The notes: generated by a model not told the origin, from the letters alone. DNA of 64,000 bases from an uncultured Oscillospiraceae bacterium (GCA_910587505.1 CAJULD010000012.1:1-64000), one strand, 5' to 3'; counted from the first letter of the stretch, positions 30,452 through 37,935 are shown. Numbers and translations are program-made.

Positions 30452-31660
30452 ATGATCGAACTGAAGGGAAAGTACAACACCGCAAAGGTGTACACCGATG
30501 TGGTGGATCAGTCCGCCATCTCCCAGGTTATCGAGCTGCTGAACCAGGAGTTCACCGCAGGGAGTCGGATCCGCATGATGCCGGACATCCATGCGGGTGC
30601 GGGGTGTACTATCGGAACGACGATGACCATATCCGACAAGATCGTTCCGAACCTGGTTGGCGTGGACATCGGGTGCGGAATGGAGACCGCCATCCTCAAA
30701 GAAGACCACATAGACCTGGAGAGGCTGGACGCCATCATCCGGGAGCGGGTGCCGTCCGGCTTTGAGATCAGAACGAGCGCCCACCGGTACGCCGGGGCGG
30801 TAGACCTCGGCAAACTCCGGTGCGTAAAGCACGTCGATCTCCTGCGAGCTGAAAAGAGCGTGGGGACGCTTGGAGGAGGGAACCACTTCATCGAAGCCGA
30901 CCGGGATGATGACGGCCGGCTCTACCTCGTCGTCCACTCTGGCAGCAGGCATCTTGGCCTGGAGGTGGCGAACTACTACCAGGAGGCAGGGTGGAGGGCC
31001 CTCGACCACAAAGATGACGCATCCGCAGAGCGGCTCATCGCTGAACTGAAAGCGGCTGGCCGCCAGAAGGAGATCCAGAAAGAACTGGAGCGGATGAAGA
31101 AAACCAGGTACGCAACCGTTCCGAAGGCCCTGGCCTACGTTGAAGGGACGCTGTTCGACGACTACATCCACGACATGAAAATCGTCCAGCAGTTTGCAGA
31201 GATGAACCGTCGGGCCATCATGGATGAGATCGTGAACGGCATGGGCCTCCACATCGAGAACTCGTTCGTGACCATCCACAACTATATTGACACGGACGCC
31301 ATGATCCTCCGAAAAGGGGCGGTCTCGGCGAAAGAGGGGGAACGGCTGTTAATCCCTATCAACATGAGGGATGGGAGCCTGCTGTGTATCGGACGGGGGA
31401 ATGAAGACTGGAACTACTCAGCGCCGCACGGAGCCGGCCGCCTGATGAGTCGGGCGCAGGCGAAGGAGTCGTTCTCCGTCGACGAGTTCCGGCGGGAGAT
31501 GGAAGGCGTCTACTCCACATCCGTAAGCAGAGCTACCCTGGACGAGTGCCCCATGGCCTATAAGGGGATGGAGGACATCGTAAAGAACATCGGCCCGACC
31601 GCAGAAATCGTGAGCGTGATAAAGCCGGTGTACAACTTCAAGGCCGGTGAAGAGGCGTAG
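30452..31660 (+). CDS. rtcB: RtcB family RNA ligase
   Basis: A 402-residue RtcB. Visible motifs: MMPDIHAGAGCTIG (residues 42-55), VGVDIGCGME with the metal-binding Asp and Cys (69-78), GGGNHFIE near 140, VHSGSRHLG near 160, and the guanylylated His in SAPHGAGRLMSR near residue 326. RtcB seals RNA with 3'-phosphate or 2',3'-cyclic phosphate ends to 5'-OH using GTP and Mn2+. On a mobile element it could repair RNAs cut by host toxins or nucleases, or rescue damage from the element's own MazF. It is preceded by AAAGGAG and has a private element-type promoter. Confidence 0.93.
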   Translation: MIELKGKYNTAKVYTDVVDQSAISQVIELLNQEFTAGSRIRMMPDIHAGAGCTIGTTMTISDKIVPNLVGVDIGCGMETAILKEDHIDLERLDAIIRERVPSGFEIRTSAHRYAGAVDLGKLRCVKHVDLLRAEKSVGTLGGGNHFIEADRDDDGRLYLVVHSGSRHLGLEVANYYQEAGWRALDHKDDASAERLIAELKAAGRQKEIQKELERMKKTRYATVPKALAYVEGTLFDDYIHDMKIVQQFAEMNRRAIMDEIVNGMGLHIENSFVTIHNYIDTDAMILRKGAVSAKEGERLLIPINMRDGSLLCIGRGNEDWNYSAPHGAGRLMSRAQAKESFSVDEFRREMEGVYSTSVSRATLDECPMAYKGMEDIVKNIGPTAEIVSVIKPVYNFKAGEEA

Positions 31661-31891
31661 TCAGAAAAAGGGGAAAATTGCTTTGTTTTAGGCGTTTATA
31701 GGATTGATTGCCGAAAAAGTTGACACAAATGTTGGAAGATGTAGAATGAAGGGGCGGAAGGCGAAAATGGCGAAAATTGCTCGGATGCTCGCACAGGGAA
31801 CCGTATAACAGCTCCCACCCTCTCAAACATCGAATTTGGGCAGTTTTCACCCCGGTGTGTGGGGCATCGACTACATGGAAGGGTGAAGACT
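31661..31891 (+). promoter_or_regulatory. gap with promoter TTGACA-16-TAGAAT
   Basis: No gene. TTGACA (31,720-31,725), 16 bases, TAGAAT (31,742-31,747) forms a good promoter with the same 16-base spacing as the element promoters but a different spacer sequence. GTTTTAGGCG at 31,686 echoes the repeat end. Confidence 0.65.
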
Positions 31892-32161
31892 ATGAACGCA
31901 AAATTGATGAAGGCGATGTTTGACCTGGAGAAAGTAGACGCCCTGATGCACTCCGCCGAAGCGTATCTGTCGATTGATGTTCCGCCCGAGGATAGGGAGA
32001 TAGCTGACCGCTACGGCTATCTGTTCTATGCAATCTGGGATGCTATCCAGAGGGTTTCGGAGGATCTGGAGCAGCTCTCCGGGGACTGCCTGGTCGTCGA
32101 TGCGATCTATGCCGCCGAGGATGTCCGGCGACGGAGAGGCACCTTGAGAACTGAAGAGTGA
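31892..32161 (+). CDS. hypothetical protein, paralogue of the 8,867 gene
   Basis: An 89-residue acidic helical protein (FDLEKVDALMHSAEAYLSID; LFYAIWDAIQRVSEDLEQLS; VVDAIYAAED). The pattern matches the protein at 8867-9130 through most of its length, so the element carries two copies. Followed by a hairpin at 32,167-32,202. Confidence 0.6.
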   Translation: MNAKLMKAMFDLEKVDALMHSAEAYLSIDVPPEDREIADRYGYLFYAIWDAIQRVSEDLEQLSGDCLVVDAIYAAEDVRRRRGTLRTEE

Positions 32162-32430
32162 TCGAAGGAGGGGCGGCTGGGGACAGGCCCTGGCCGCCTC
32201 CTCATGGAAAAGCGAAGCAGAAGGATTTCTTTTTGTGTTTGCTATTGCATATTTGGTGAAAACGTGATATAGTATCATCGAAAACAATGATTGCTGGAAA
32301 ACCAGCTTTTGTTTTTGCTTATGTGTTACCAATCGGCAACGCATAGAGAATATTGTGAAACGCCGCCGCAGAGAAATCCGTAAAGAAGACCGACAGCGGC
32401 GCATAGGAATGTACATGGGAGGTGATGCGG
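32162..32430 (+). promoter_or_regulatory. gap with hairpin, promoter and operator copy 7
   Basis: The gap holds a bulged GGAGG-CGGC/GCCGCCTCC hairpin (32,167-32,202), the promoter TTGCAT-17-TATAGT (32,245-32,273), and an operator, TTACC-AATC-GGCAA (32,326-32,339). No gene is supported. Confidence 0.62.
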
Positions 32431-32613
32431 ATGGCCGTCGTAGTGGAGAAGAAAATCAACAACACAGTTGTAAGAATACATGACGATTATTGCCGCAGCA
32501 CCACACCGGAGCAGGTGCAGGAGATCCTGAAGAGGATAGCCCTCCGTGCGAAAGCCGAGTTCAACGCAGCCGCAGAAGCCGGAGTAGAATTGAAGCAGGT
32601 CGCCTCGGTCTGA
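32431..32613 (+). CDS. small hypothetical protein
   Basis: A 60-residue protein (MAVVVEKKINNTVVRIHDDY; EQVQEILKRIALRAKAEF). ATG 32,431 is 8 bases after GGAGG; ATG 32,425 and GTG 32,422 are alternatives. It is the last gene before the element's right end and has its own operator, so it could be an excision or regulation factor, but no motif shows this. Confidence 0.5.
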   Translation: MAVVVEKKINNTVVRIHDDYCRSTTPEQVQEILKRIALRAKAEFNAAAEAGVELKQVASV

Positions 32614-32631
32614 AAAGACTGGGGCGATTTT
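32601..32631 (+). terminator. terminator over the last gene's stop
   Basis: CGCCTCGGTCT (32,601-32,611) pairs with AGACTGGGGCG (32,616-32,626; one G-T pair), then ATTTTTG. Confidence 0.82.
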
Positions 32632-32633
32632 TG

Positions 32634-32663
32634 TTGCGCAGTAACCGGGCACGATGATATAGT
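32634..32663 (+). promoter_or_regulatory. outward-facing promoter at the element end
   Basis: TTGCGC (32,634-32,639), an 18-base spacer and TATAGT (32,658-32,663) point toward the right end with no + strand gene for over 800 bases. In a circular form of the element it would read across the joined ends into genes at the left end. Confidence 0.5.
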
Positions 32664-32695
32664 AAAATACGGGCCAGGGGAGACCGTGTTCGTTT

Positions 32696-32908
32696 CTAAG
32701 GTCTATGACCCAATTCTTCGGTACCGATGTCTGTCAGCAGCCCCTTCAGCTCCGGATAGGGCATGGAAAACCGCTGGCTGAGGTAACGCAGGGAGGCGCC
32801 AAGCTCTCCATCCGGTCCCCCATACTGACTGATAATCGCGGCAGCCAGTTTGGGGTTCGGGTTCTTGATCCGGATGGGATACTCCAGCCGTTTCTCATAT
32901 ACAAACAT
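32696..32908 (-). pseudogene. cotJC: cotJC, spore-coat manganese-catalase-like protein, truncated by the element
   Basis: The 70 remaining residues match the CotJC N-terminus: MFVYEKRLEYPIRIKNPNP, then AAIISQYGGPDGELGASLRY, SQRFSMPYPELKGLLTDIGT and EELGH. Full CotJC is about 190-200 residues with di-manganese ligands after this point, so the stub alone cannot form the catalase. Its start overlaps the end of the cotJA-cotJB gene by one base. The rest is presumably at the other end of the element, and the gene could be restored by excision in the mother cell. Confidence 0.85.
32699..32710. other. right junction of the mobile element (att site)
   Basis: Read on the minus strand, cotJC codes normally through GAA-GAA-TTG-GGT-CAT (Glu-Glu-Leu-Gly-His, ending at 32,705), then AGA-CCT-TAG ends it. 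The normal family sequence continues after this His, so chromosome and element meet at about 32,704/32,705 and the recombination core probably includes GGTCAT or neighbouring bases. The partner site is outside the window. Confidence 0.7.
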
Positions 32909-33366
32909 TACTGCTTGCCTCCTTCCGCATGTTCCCAGGGCCAGGGATCGTTGAGCCATGTATATCCGGCGGCGGTGACGTCTGTCTGCTGGAGGGGGCC
33001 ATACATGGCCTCATACCGTTTGCGGCCCTCTTTGGCCAGGTTGACATAATCTACATATAATGCCAGCGCTTCCTTGTCGTTTTGATGGGTGTCCAGATAG
33101 AGACCCAGCTCGGTGATGGTAAAGCCCAGGGCCATCAGCTCGCACAGCGCGTTGTTGGGGCAGTTCATTTTACTTTTGACTGCGCGGAAGAACGGAAGAT
33201 TCAGACCGGGGAACAGCGTTCCTGCAGCCAGGGCCTGTTCCTGGTCATAGCGCTCGGCGCTGTTGACCTGCATGGGAATATAGGGAAAGGCCATGCTGGC
33301 GCATTTGCCGGGAAGCGTACCGTCCATCACGCCGCAGGCGTTGGGGTTCGGATTGGGATTCTCCAA
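32908..33366 (-). CDS. CotJA-CotJB fused spore coat protein
   Basis: A 152-residue protein from a TTG start with AGGAGG 8-9 bases upstream. The N-terminal ~60 residues look like CotJA (CGVMDGTLPGKCASMAFPYI, ALAAGTLFPGLNLPF); the C-terminal ~75 like CotJB (LMALGFTITELGLYLDTHQN, YEAMYGPLQQTDVTAAGYTW, DPWPWEH). In most spore formers these are separate small genes upstream of cotJC; here one frame covers both. They form the CotJ spore-coat complex, expressed in the mother cell. Confidence 0.82.
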   Translation of the reverse strand: MENPNPNPNACGVMDGTLPGKCASMAFPYIPMQVNSAERYDQEQALAAGTLFPGLNLPFFRAVKSKMNCPNNALCELMALGFTITELGLYLDTHQNDKEALALYVDYVNLAKEGRKRYEAMYGPLQQTDVTAAGYTWLNDPWPWEHAEGGKQ

Positions 33367-33420
33367 GGGAAGATTCCTCCTTCTGGTATAGTCGAGAGCG
33401 CGTTGCCGCTCTCAGACCAT

Positions 33421-33479
33421 CATATTCCGGCGGGAGAAATGCGTGCGATGCACGCATATTTTTTTCGCGGCGGAATATG
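33421..33479. terminator. nested inverted repeats with terminator
   Basis: An outer perfect repeat, CATATTCCG (33,421-33,429) / CGGAATATG (33,471-33,479), encloses an inner hairpin, ATGCGTGC-GAT-GCACGCAT (33,439-33,457), followed by ATTTTTTT. The inner part is a + strand terminator; it would stop read-through from the element side before cwlD. Confidence 0.65.
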
Positions 33480-33497
33480 GTAAGAGGGGGTGATCGT

Positions 33498-34223
33498 GTG
33501 TTTATTACATTCAAAAAGTGGACTGCGCTGTATCTTATCACGCTTTTGGCGCTGTTTGCAATTTTTGCCGCCATTCTCTGGCAGGGAAGCGCGGTCAACG
33601 CGTCCAAAAATCTGGAGCTGGCGCAGAATCCGGCGCTTGTGGTTATAATTGATCCGGGCCATGGCGGCTTTGATCCCGGCGCGGTGGCGTCCGATGGGAC
33701 GGCGGAGTCCCGGATCAATCTGGAGATCGGTTTGCAGATGGAGGAAATCGCCCGGCTGGTGGGCGTGAAAACAGACATGACCCGTCGGGAAGACGTCTCC
33801 ACGGAGAGCGACAGCTCCGCCGCCGTCCGGCAGAGAAAGAATTCCGACCTGAAAAATCGGGTGGATCATGTCAACGGCGTTTCCGGCGGCGTGCTGGTCA
33901 GCCTGCATCAGAACAGCCTGCCCCAGGTACCCGGCGTACACGGCGCGCAGGTGTTTTACAGCGAGGCGGAGGGCAGCCGGGAGCTGGCAGAGTCGGTGCA
34001 GGCGGCTCTGAATACGACTGTCAACGACCGGGCCAAGGAGATCAAGGCGGCCGGCGGCGGCGTGTATCTTCTGAAGAACGCGACGATCCCGGCCGTACTG
34101 GTAGAATGCGGCTTCCTTTCCAACGGAGAGGAGACCGCGCTGCTGAATACGCAGGCCCATCAAAACCGTCTGGCGCTGACAGTTCTTGCCTCCGTACTGA
34201 ACCATCTGGACGGCGTGCAATAA
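33498..34223 (+). CDS. cwlD: N-acetylmuramoyl-L-alanine amidase CwlD
   Basis: A 241-residue amidase-3 enzyme from GTG 33,498 (after AGAGGGGG). One N-terminal membrane anchor (YLITLLALFAIFAAIL, residues 12-27), then the zinc site: DPGHGGFDPG near 52-61, ESRINLEI near 71, VSLHQNS near 134, and the catalytic Glu in VLVECGFLSN near 205. Size and anchor fit CwlD, which removes the stem peptide so that muramic-delta-lactam forms in spore cortex, needed for germination. A plain vegetative amidase is less likely. Confidence 0.85.
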   Translation: MFITFKKWTALYLITLLALFAIFAAILWQGSAVNASKNLELAQNPALVVIIDPGHGGFDPGAVASDGTAESRINLEIGLQMEEIARLVGVKTDMTRREDVSTESDSSAAVRQRKNSDLKNRVDHVNGVSGGVLVSLHQNSLPQVPGVHGAQVFYSEAEGSRELAESVQAALNTTVNDRAKEIKAAGGGVYLLKNATIPAVLVECGFLSNGEETALLNTQAHQNRLALTVLASVLNHLDGVQ

Positions 34224-34229
34224 AATTGC

Positions 34230-34258
34230 TGGTCAAATGGAGCTGCCTGCTGTATAAT
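34230..34258 (+). promoter_or_regulatory. promoter before radA
   Basis: TGGTCA, 17 bases, TATAAT (34,253-34,258). The -10 is perfect and the -35 weak. It lies just after cwlD. Confidence 0.6.
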
Positions 34259-34316
34259 AGACGACGTGAACTGAGGAGAATTTTTCCGGGAGAAAAAGAT
34301 ATCGGAGGACAGCAGG

Positions 34317-35690
34317 ATGGCCAAAGCAAGAAGCGTATTCTATTGTACGGAGTGCGGAAACGAGACGCCAAAGTGGGCGGGGAAGTGTCCCGCCTGTGGG
34401 GCATGGAATACCATTGTCGAGCAGGAGGCGGCGCCAAAGGTAAAATCCGGCCGCTCCACGGCCGGCAGAGGGGCGTTTCACTCTGTGAAAGCAATTTCCT
34501 TGACAGATGTTGATACCGCAGAAGAAATCAGGTTTTATACCGGCATGGGCGAGCTGGACCGCGTGCTGGGCGGCGGGGCAGTGCGGGGCTCTCTGGTCCT
34601 GGTAGGCGGCGCGCCGGGGGTAGGGAAGTCCACCCTGATGCTGCAGATCTGCGGGAGTCTGTGCAAGAACAACCGGGTGTTGTACGTCTCCGGTGAGGAG
34701 TCGGTGCGGCAGCTGAAGCTCCGCGCCCAGCGGCTGGGCGTAGGCGGCGGGAACCTGCTGGTACTCTCGGAGACGGCGCTGGAGGACGTGCTGCAGTCCG
34801 TTTCCGACGAGGAACCGGATATCCTGATCGTGGATTCCATCCAGACGCTGTACAACGGAGCCCTGGACAGCCCGCCGGGCAGCATCGGCCAGGTGAAGGA
34901 CTGCACCATGGCGTTGATGCAGCTGGCCAAGGGCAGAAACATCACGGTATTCGTGATCGGGCATGTGAATAAGGAGGGCTCCATTGCCGGTCCCAGGGTT
35001 CTGGAGCACATGGTGGACTGTGTGCTCTACTTTGAGGGGGAGCAGCACAGCACCTGCCGGATTCTCCGGGCCGCCAAGAACCGGTTCGGGGCCACCAACG
35101 AAATCGGCGTGTTTGAAATGCTGGACGCAGGACTGGAGGAGGTGGAAAATCCTTCGCAAATGCTCCTCTCCGGCCGGCCCGAGGGCGCGCCAGGAACCTG
35201 CGTCACCTGCGTGATGGAGGGCGTGCGGCCGGTGCTGGCGGAGATCCAGGCTCTGCTGGCCCCGGCAGCCTATGGCAACGCCCGCCGGTCCAGCAACGGC
35301 TTTGATTTTGGACGGGCGGCCATGCTGCTGGCAGTGCTGGAGAAGCGGGGCGGACTGAAGGTGTCCGCCTGTGACGCGTATATGAATATTATCGGCGGTC
35401 TGACCCTGGACGAGCCCGCCGCCGATCTGGCGGCGGTGCTGGCGCTTGCCTCCAGTTATTTGGACAGGCCTGTTGCCGCCGATCTGGCCGCCATCGGGGA
35501 GGTGGGCCTGACCGGGGAGCTGCGGGCGGTAAACAATCTGGACCAGCGGCTCAGTGAGGTCTGCCGGCTGGGATTCAAAACCTGCATCGTGCCCCTGCGT
35601 CGGGGGAAAAAGCCGGCGCAGCAGGAGGGACTGTGCGTCGTCGAGGCCGCCAACATCGGCGAGGCCATCCGTGCCGCGCTGGGGAAGTAG
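34317..35690 (+). CDS. radA: DNA repair protein RadA
   Basis: A 457-residue RadA/Sms. N-terminal zinc finger CTECGNETPKWAGKCPACG (residues 10-28), Walker A GGAPGVGKST near 97-106, Walker B ILIVDSIQTLY near 170, the RadA signature KNRFG near 257, and a C-terminal Lon-like domain. RadA is a hexameric branch-migration helicase in homologous recombination and competence. AGGAC precedes the ATG. It follows cwlD and precedes an acetyltransferase gene. Confidence 0.96.
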   Translation: MAKARSVFYCTECGNETPKWAGKCPACGAWNTIVEQEAAPKVKSGRSTAGRGAFHSVKAISLTDVDTAEEIRFYTGMGELDRVLGGGAVRGSLVLVGGAPGVGKSTLMLQICGSLCKNNRVLYVSGEESVRQLKLRAQRLGVGGGNLLVLSETALEDVLQSVSDEEPDILIVDSIQTLYNGALDSPPGSIGQVKDCTMALMQLAKGRNITVFVIGHVNKEGSIAGPRVLEHMVDCVLYFEGEQHSTCRILRAAKNRFGATNEIGVFEMLDAGLEEVENPSQMLLSGRPEGAPGTCVTCVMEGVRPVLAEIQALLAPAAYGNARRSSNGFDFGRAAMLLAVLEKRGGLKVSACDAYMNIIGGLTLDEPAADLAAVLALASSYLDRPVAADLAAIGEVGLTGELRAVNNLDQRLSEVCRLGFKTCIVPLRRGKKPAQQEGLCVVEAANIGEAIRAALGK

Positions 35691-35696
35691 GCATAC

Positions 35697-35766
35697 AGCC
35701 TTTTTCCTGAAAGAAAAAGGATCAAAACTAACTTTTTGCGCGAAACGCTGTTTCGCGCAAGGGTGA
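35697..35766 (+). repeat. dispersed intergenic hairpin elements
   Basis: CCTTTTTCCTGAAAGAAAAAGG and TTGCGCGAAACGC-TG-TTTCGCGCAA are two hairpins in tandem. The first is a member of a family seen at about 42,213, 46,984, 49,873, 56,232 and 61,200. It may act as a terminator for radA. Confidence 0.55.
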
Positions 35767-35786
35767 GGTTGGGAGGTTTACATAAG

Positions 35787-36371
35787 ATGAATCATTTAGG
35801 GACGAAAGTGCTGGAGACAGACCGCCTGCTCCTGCGGCCTTTTGCCGTAACGGATGCGGAGGCCATGTACCGCAACTGGGCCTCCGACCCGGAGGTGACC
35901 CGTTTTCTTACCTGGCCGTGTCACGCGTCCCCGGAGGTGTCGGCGCGGCTCCTGACGGACTGGGTGGAGAGCTATAAAAAGCCGGACTATTATCAGTGGG
36001 CGATTGTGCCTGTGGAATTTGGAGAGCCCATCGGTTCCATCGCCGTAATCGGCTATGACAGCCGCATTGGCCGGCCGGAGGTTGGCTACTGCATCGGGAA
36101 AAAATGGTGGCGGCAGGGCTACACCAGTGAAGCGCTGGGCCGGGTCATTGATTTTCTGATGGGCGAAGTGGGTGCCAGCCGCGTGGAGTCCTGGCACGAC
36201 CCCCGGAATCCCGGGTCCGGCGCGGTGATGAAAAAGTGCGGCATGACTTATGAAGGCACGCTGCGGCAGGCGGACCGGAACAATCAGGGGATTTGCGATG
36301 CATGCATATATTCCATTCTGGCGGAGGAGTGGCGCGGGGCGAATACTTTGGAGAAATTTGCGGAAGAATAG
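35787..36371 (+). CDS. GNAT-family N-acetyltransferase
   Basis: A 194-residue RimJ/RimL-type acetyltransferase: LETDRLLLRPFAVTDAEAMY (residues 9-28), then EPIGSIAVIGYD, VGYCIGKKWWRQGYTSEALG (the acetyl-CoA-binding Q/RxxGxG/A-type loop near 115-125), and NPGSGAVMKKCGMTYEGTL. It probably acetylates an amino group of a protein or small molecule; the substrate is unknown. ATG 35,787 follows GGGAGG. No clear operon with its neighbours. Confidence 0.85.
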   Translation: MNHLGTKVLETDRLLLRPFAVTDAEAMYRNWASDPEVTRFLTWPCHASPEVSARLLTDWVESYKKPDYYQWAIVPVEFGEPIGSIAVIGYDSRIGRPEVGYCIGKKWWRQGYTSEALGRVIDFLMGEVGASRVESWHDPRNPGSGAVMKKCGMTYEGTLRQADRNNQGICDACIYSILAEEWRGANTLEKFAEE

Positions 36372-36454
36372 GCCAGGTGCGTTGGAAAAATTGACGGATA
36401 TTCCGCCATCCCGGCGGGAAGGAAAATTTGCGCCGCAATTTTTCCGCAAAATGC

Positions 36455-36483
36455 TTGCAATTATGGCGTAAATACGGTAAAAT
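36455..36483 (+). promoter_or_regulatory. promoter before efp
   Basis: TTGCAA (36,455-36,460), 17 bases, TAAAAT (36,478-36,483), about 50 bases before the start. Confidence 0.7.
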
Positions 36484-36532
36484 ACCGGTAGGTAATAGAT
36501 TCCAAATATTCCAAATCAGGAGGATATCAGAT

Positions 36533-37102
36533 ATGGCAACCATTACTGCCGGCGAGTTCCGCAACGGCAAAACCTTTGAGATGGACGGCAAGGTGATGCA
36601 GGTCGTCGAGTTCCAGCATGTCAAGCCCGGTAAGGGCGCGGCTTTCGTGCGCACAAAGATGAAGAATGTGGTTACCGGCGCCGTGACCGAGACAAGCTTC
36701 AACCCCACCGCCAAATTCGAGGAAGCCTTTGTTGAGCGCAAGGATATGGAATACAGCTACAACGACGGCGACCTGTACTATTTTATGGATCAGGAGACCT
36801 ATGACATGGTGCCTCTGGCCCGTGATCTGCTGGGCGACGCGTTCCGCTTCGTCAAGGAGAACACCATGTGCAAGGTCCTCAGCTATAAAGGGAACGTGTT
36901 CGGCCTGGAGTGCCCCAACTTTATGGACCTGGTGGTTACGGACACCGAGCCCGGCTTCGCCGGCAACACCGCCACCAACGTCACCAAGCCCGCCGTACTG
37001 GAGACCGGGGCGGAGATCAAGGTGCCCCTGTTCATCGACGTGGGCGACAAGATCACCATCGACACCCGCACCGGCGAGTATCTCTCCCGCTGCAAGGAGT
37101 AA
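36533..37102 (+). CDS. efp: translation elongation factor P
   Basis: A 189-residue EF-P with all three beta-barrel domains: ITAGEFRNGKTFEMDGKVMQ, the loop KPGKGAAFVRTKMKN whose Lys sits at the tip (residue ~32), and the C-terminal GDKITIDTRTGEYLSR signature. EF-P enters the ribosomal E site and relieves stalling at polyproline. No modification enzymes are visible here. AGGAGG precedes the ATG at 36,533. Confidence 0.96.
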   Translation: MATITAGEFRNGKTFEMDGKVMQVVEFQHVKPGKGAAFVRTKMKNVVTGAVTETSFNPTAKFEEAFVERKDMEYSYNDGDLYYFMDQETYDMVPLARDLLGDAFRFVKENTMCKVLSYKGNVFGLECPNFMDLVVTDTEPGFAGNTATNVTKPAVLETGAEIKVPLFIDVGDKITIDTRTGEYLSRCKE

Positions 37103-37181
37103 TCTGTGTTCCATCGGCCGGAGGGCCGTGTGTTTGTAAGAGGAGAACCTGACCACAAGACTTTTTGAAAGGAGAATGGCT

Positions 37182-37637
37182 ATGGAAATTCTGGAAAAGG
37201 TCGCGTATATGAAGGGCTTGGCGGAGGGCATCGGCCTGGACGTCAAATCCAAAGAGGGAAAGCTCCTCAAAGTGATGATGGACATTCTGGACGACGTTGC
37301 GCTGGAGCTTCAGGACATCCGGGACGAGCAGGGTGATCTGGAAGAGGGGCTGGACGCCGTCAGCGAGGATCTGGCGGATGTGGAAAGCTTCCTGTTCGAT
37401 CAGGAGGATGAGGACGAAGAAGAGGAGGACGGCGAGGTCTACCAGACGACCTGCCCCAACTGCGATGAGGAAATCTTCTTCGATGAGACCATTTTGGAGG
37501 ACGGCAGCGTGCTGTGTCCCAACTGCGGCGAGGAGCTGGAGTTTGATTTGTCCGACCTGAGCGGCTGCGGCGGCTGTTGCGGCACCTGCGGGGAGGACTG
37601 CCTCGACGACGACGGGGATGAGGATGAGGACGAGTAA
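37182..37637 (+). CDS. CD1247 N-terminal-domain protein with zinc ribbon
   Basis: A 151-residue acidic protein. The N-terminus (LEKVAYMKGLAEGIGLDV, SKEGKLLKVMMDILDD) fits the CD1247-type domain often found next to efp in Clostridia. A long acidic coil follows (FDQEDEDEEEEDGE), then CPNCDEEIFFDETIL and CPNCGEELEFD, and a Cys-rich end (CGGCCGTCGEDC). Likely a zinc-binding helper linked to translation, but unproven. ATG 37,182 is better spaced from GGAG than 37,176. Confidence 0.75.
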   Translation: MEILEKVAYMKGLAEGIGLDVKSKEGKLLKVMMDILDDVALELQDIRDEQGDLEEGLDAVSEDLADVESFLFDQEDEDEEEEDGEVYQTTCPNCDEEIFFDETILEDGSVLCPNCGEELEFDLSDLSGCGGCCGTCGEDCLDDDGDEDEDE

Positions 37638-37667
37638 ACGTTCATAGAGATTGCATGATAAGCAGAC

Positions 37668-37701
37668 GGGGGCCCATCCGGATTGATCCGGATGGGCCCC
37701 C
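37668..37701. terminator. perfect hairpin terminator
   Basis: GGGGGCCCATCCGGAT (37,668-37,683) and its exact complement (37,686-37,701) with a TG loop form a 16-bp stem between convergent genes. There is no long T run. Confidence 0.75.
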
Positions 37702-37707
37702 GCCGCA

Positions 37708-37935
37708 TTAGGAGAGATGGAGGAAAGAAAAGAGAAGATCCAGTGTTTTGAAACGGAGGACGACGCCGTCCTTCTCCCAGCGGACTCCGCCGGCATCCTC
37801 GGTAAGGCTGGCGGTGGTCAGCGGTTGGGTGATCGGGGAGAAGAGGACGCCCCACCACATGGGAGCGCTGGAGAGAAGCATGGCGAGAAGTCCCGCCAGA
37901 ATGGATATCCATATTTTGGTTCGCAGTTTCATCAT
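37708..37935 (-). CDS. small membrane protein
   Basis: A 75-residue protein with one hydrophobic span (WISILAGLLAMLLSSAPMWW), a short linker and a soluble end (GGVRWEKDGVVLRFKTLDLL). The start at 37,935 follows a GAGG; it converges on the perfect hairpin at 37,668. No homologue is recognised. Could be missed or spurious, but the membrane span and terminator support it. Confidence 0.45.
   Translation of the reverse strand: MMKLRTKIWISILAGLLAMLLSSAPMWWGVLFSPITQPLTTASLTEDAGGVRWEKDGVVLRFKTLDLLFSFLHLS

Noticed and set aside
1..32700. Plasmid or independent replicon
   Set aside because: The sequence joins continuously into a truncated chromosomal gene, and no replication initiator, partition or conjugation gene is visible in this part. 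An integrated element fits better.
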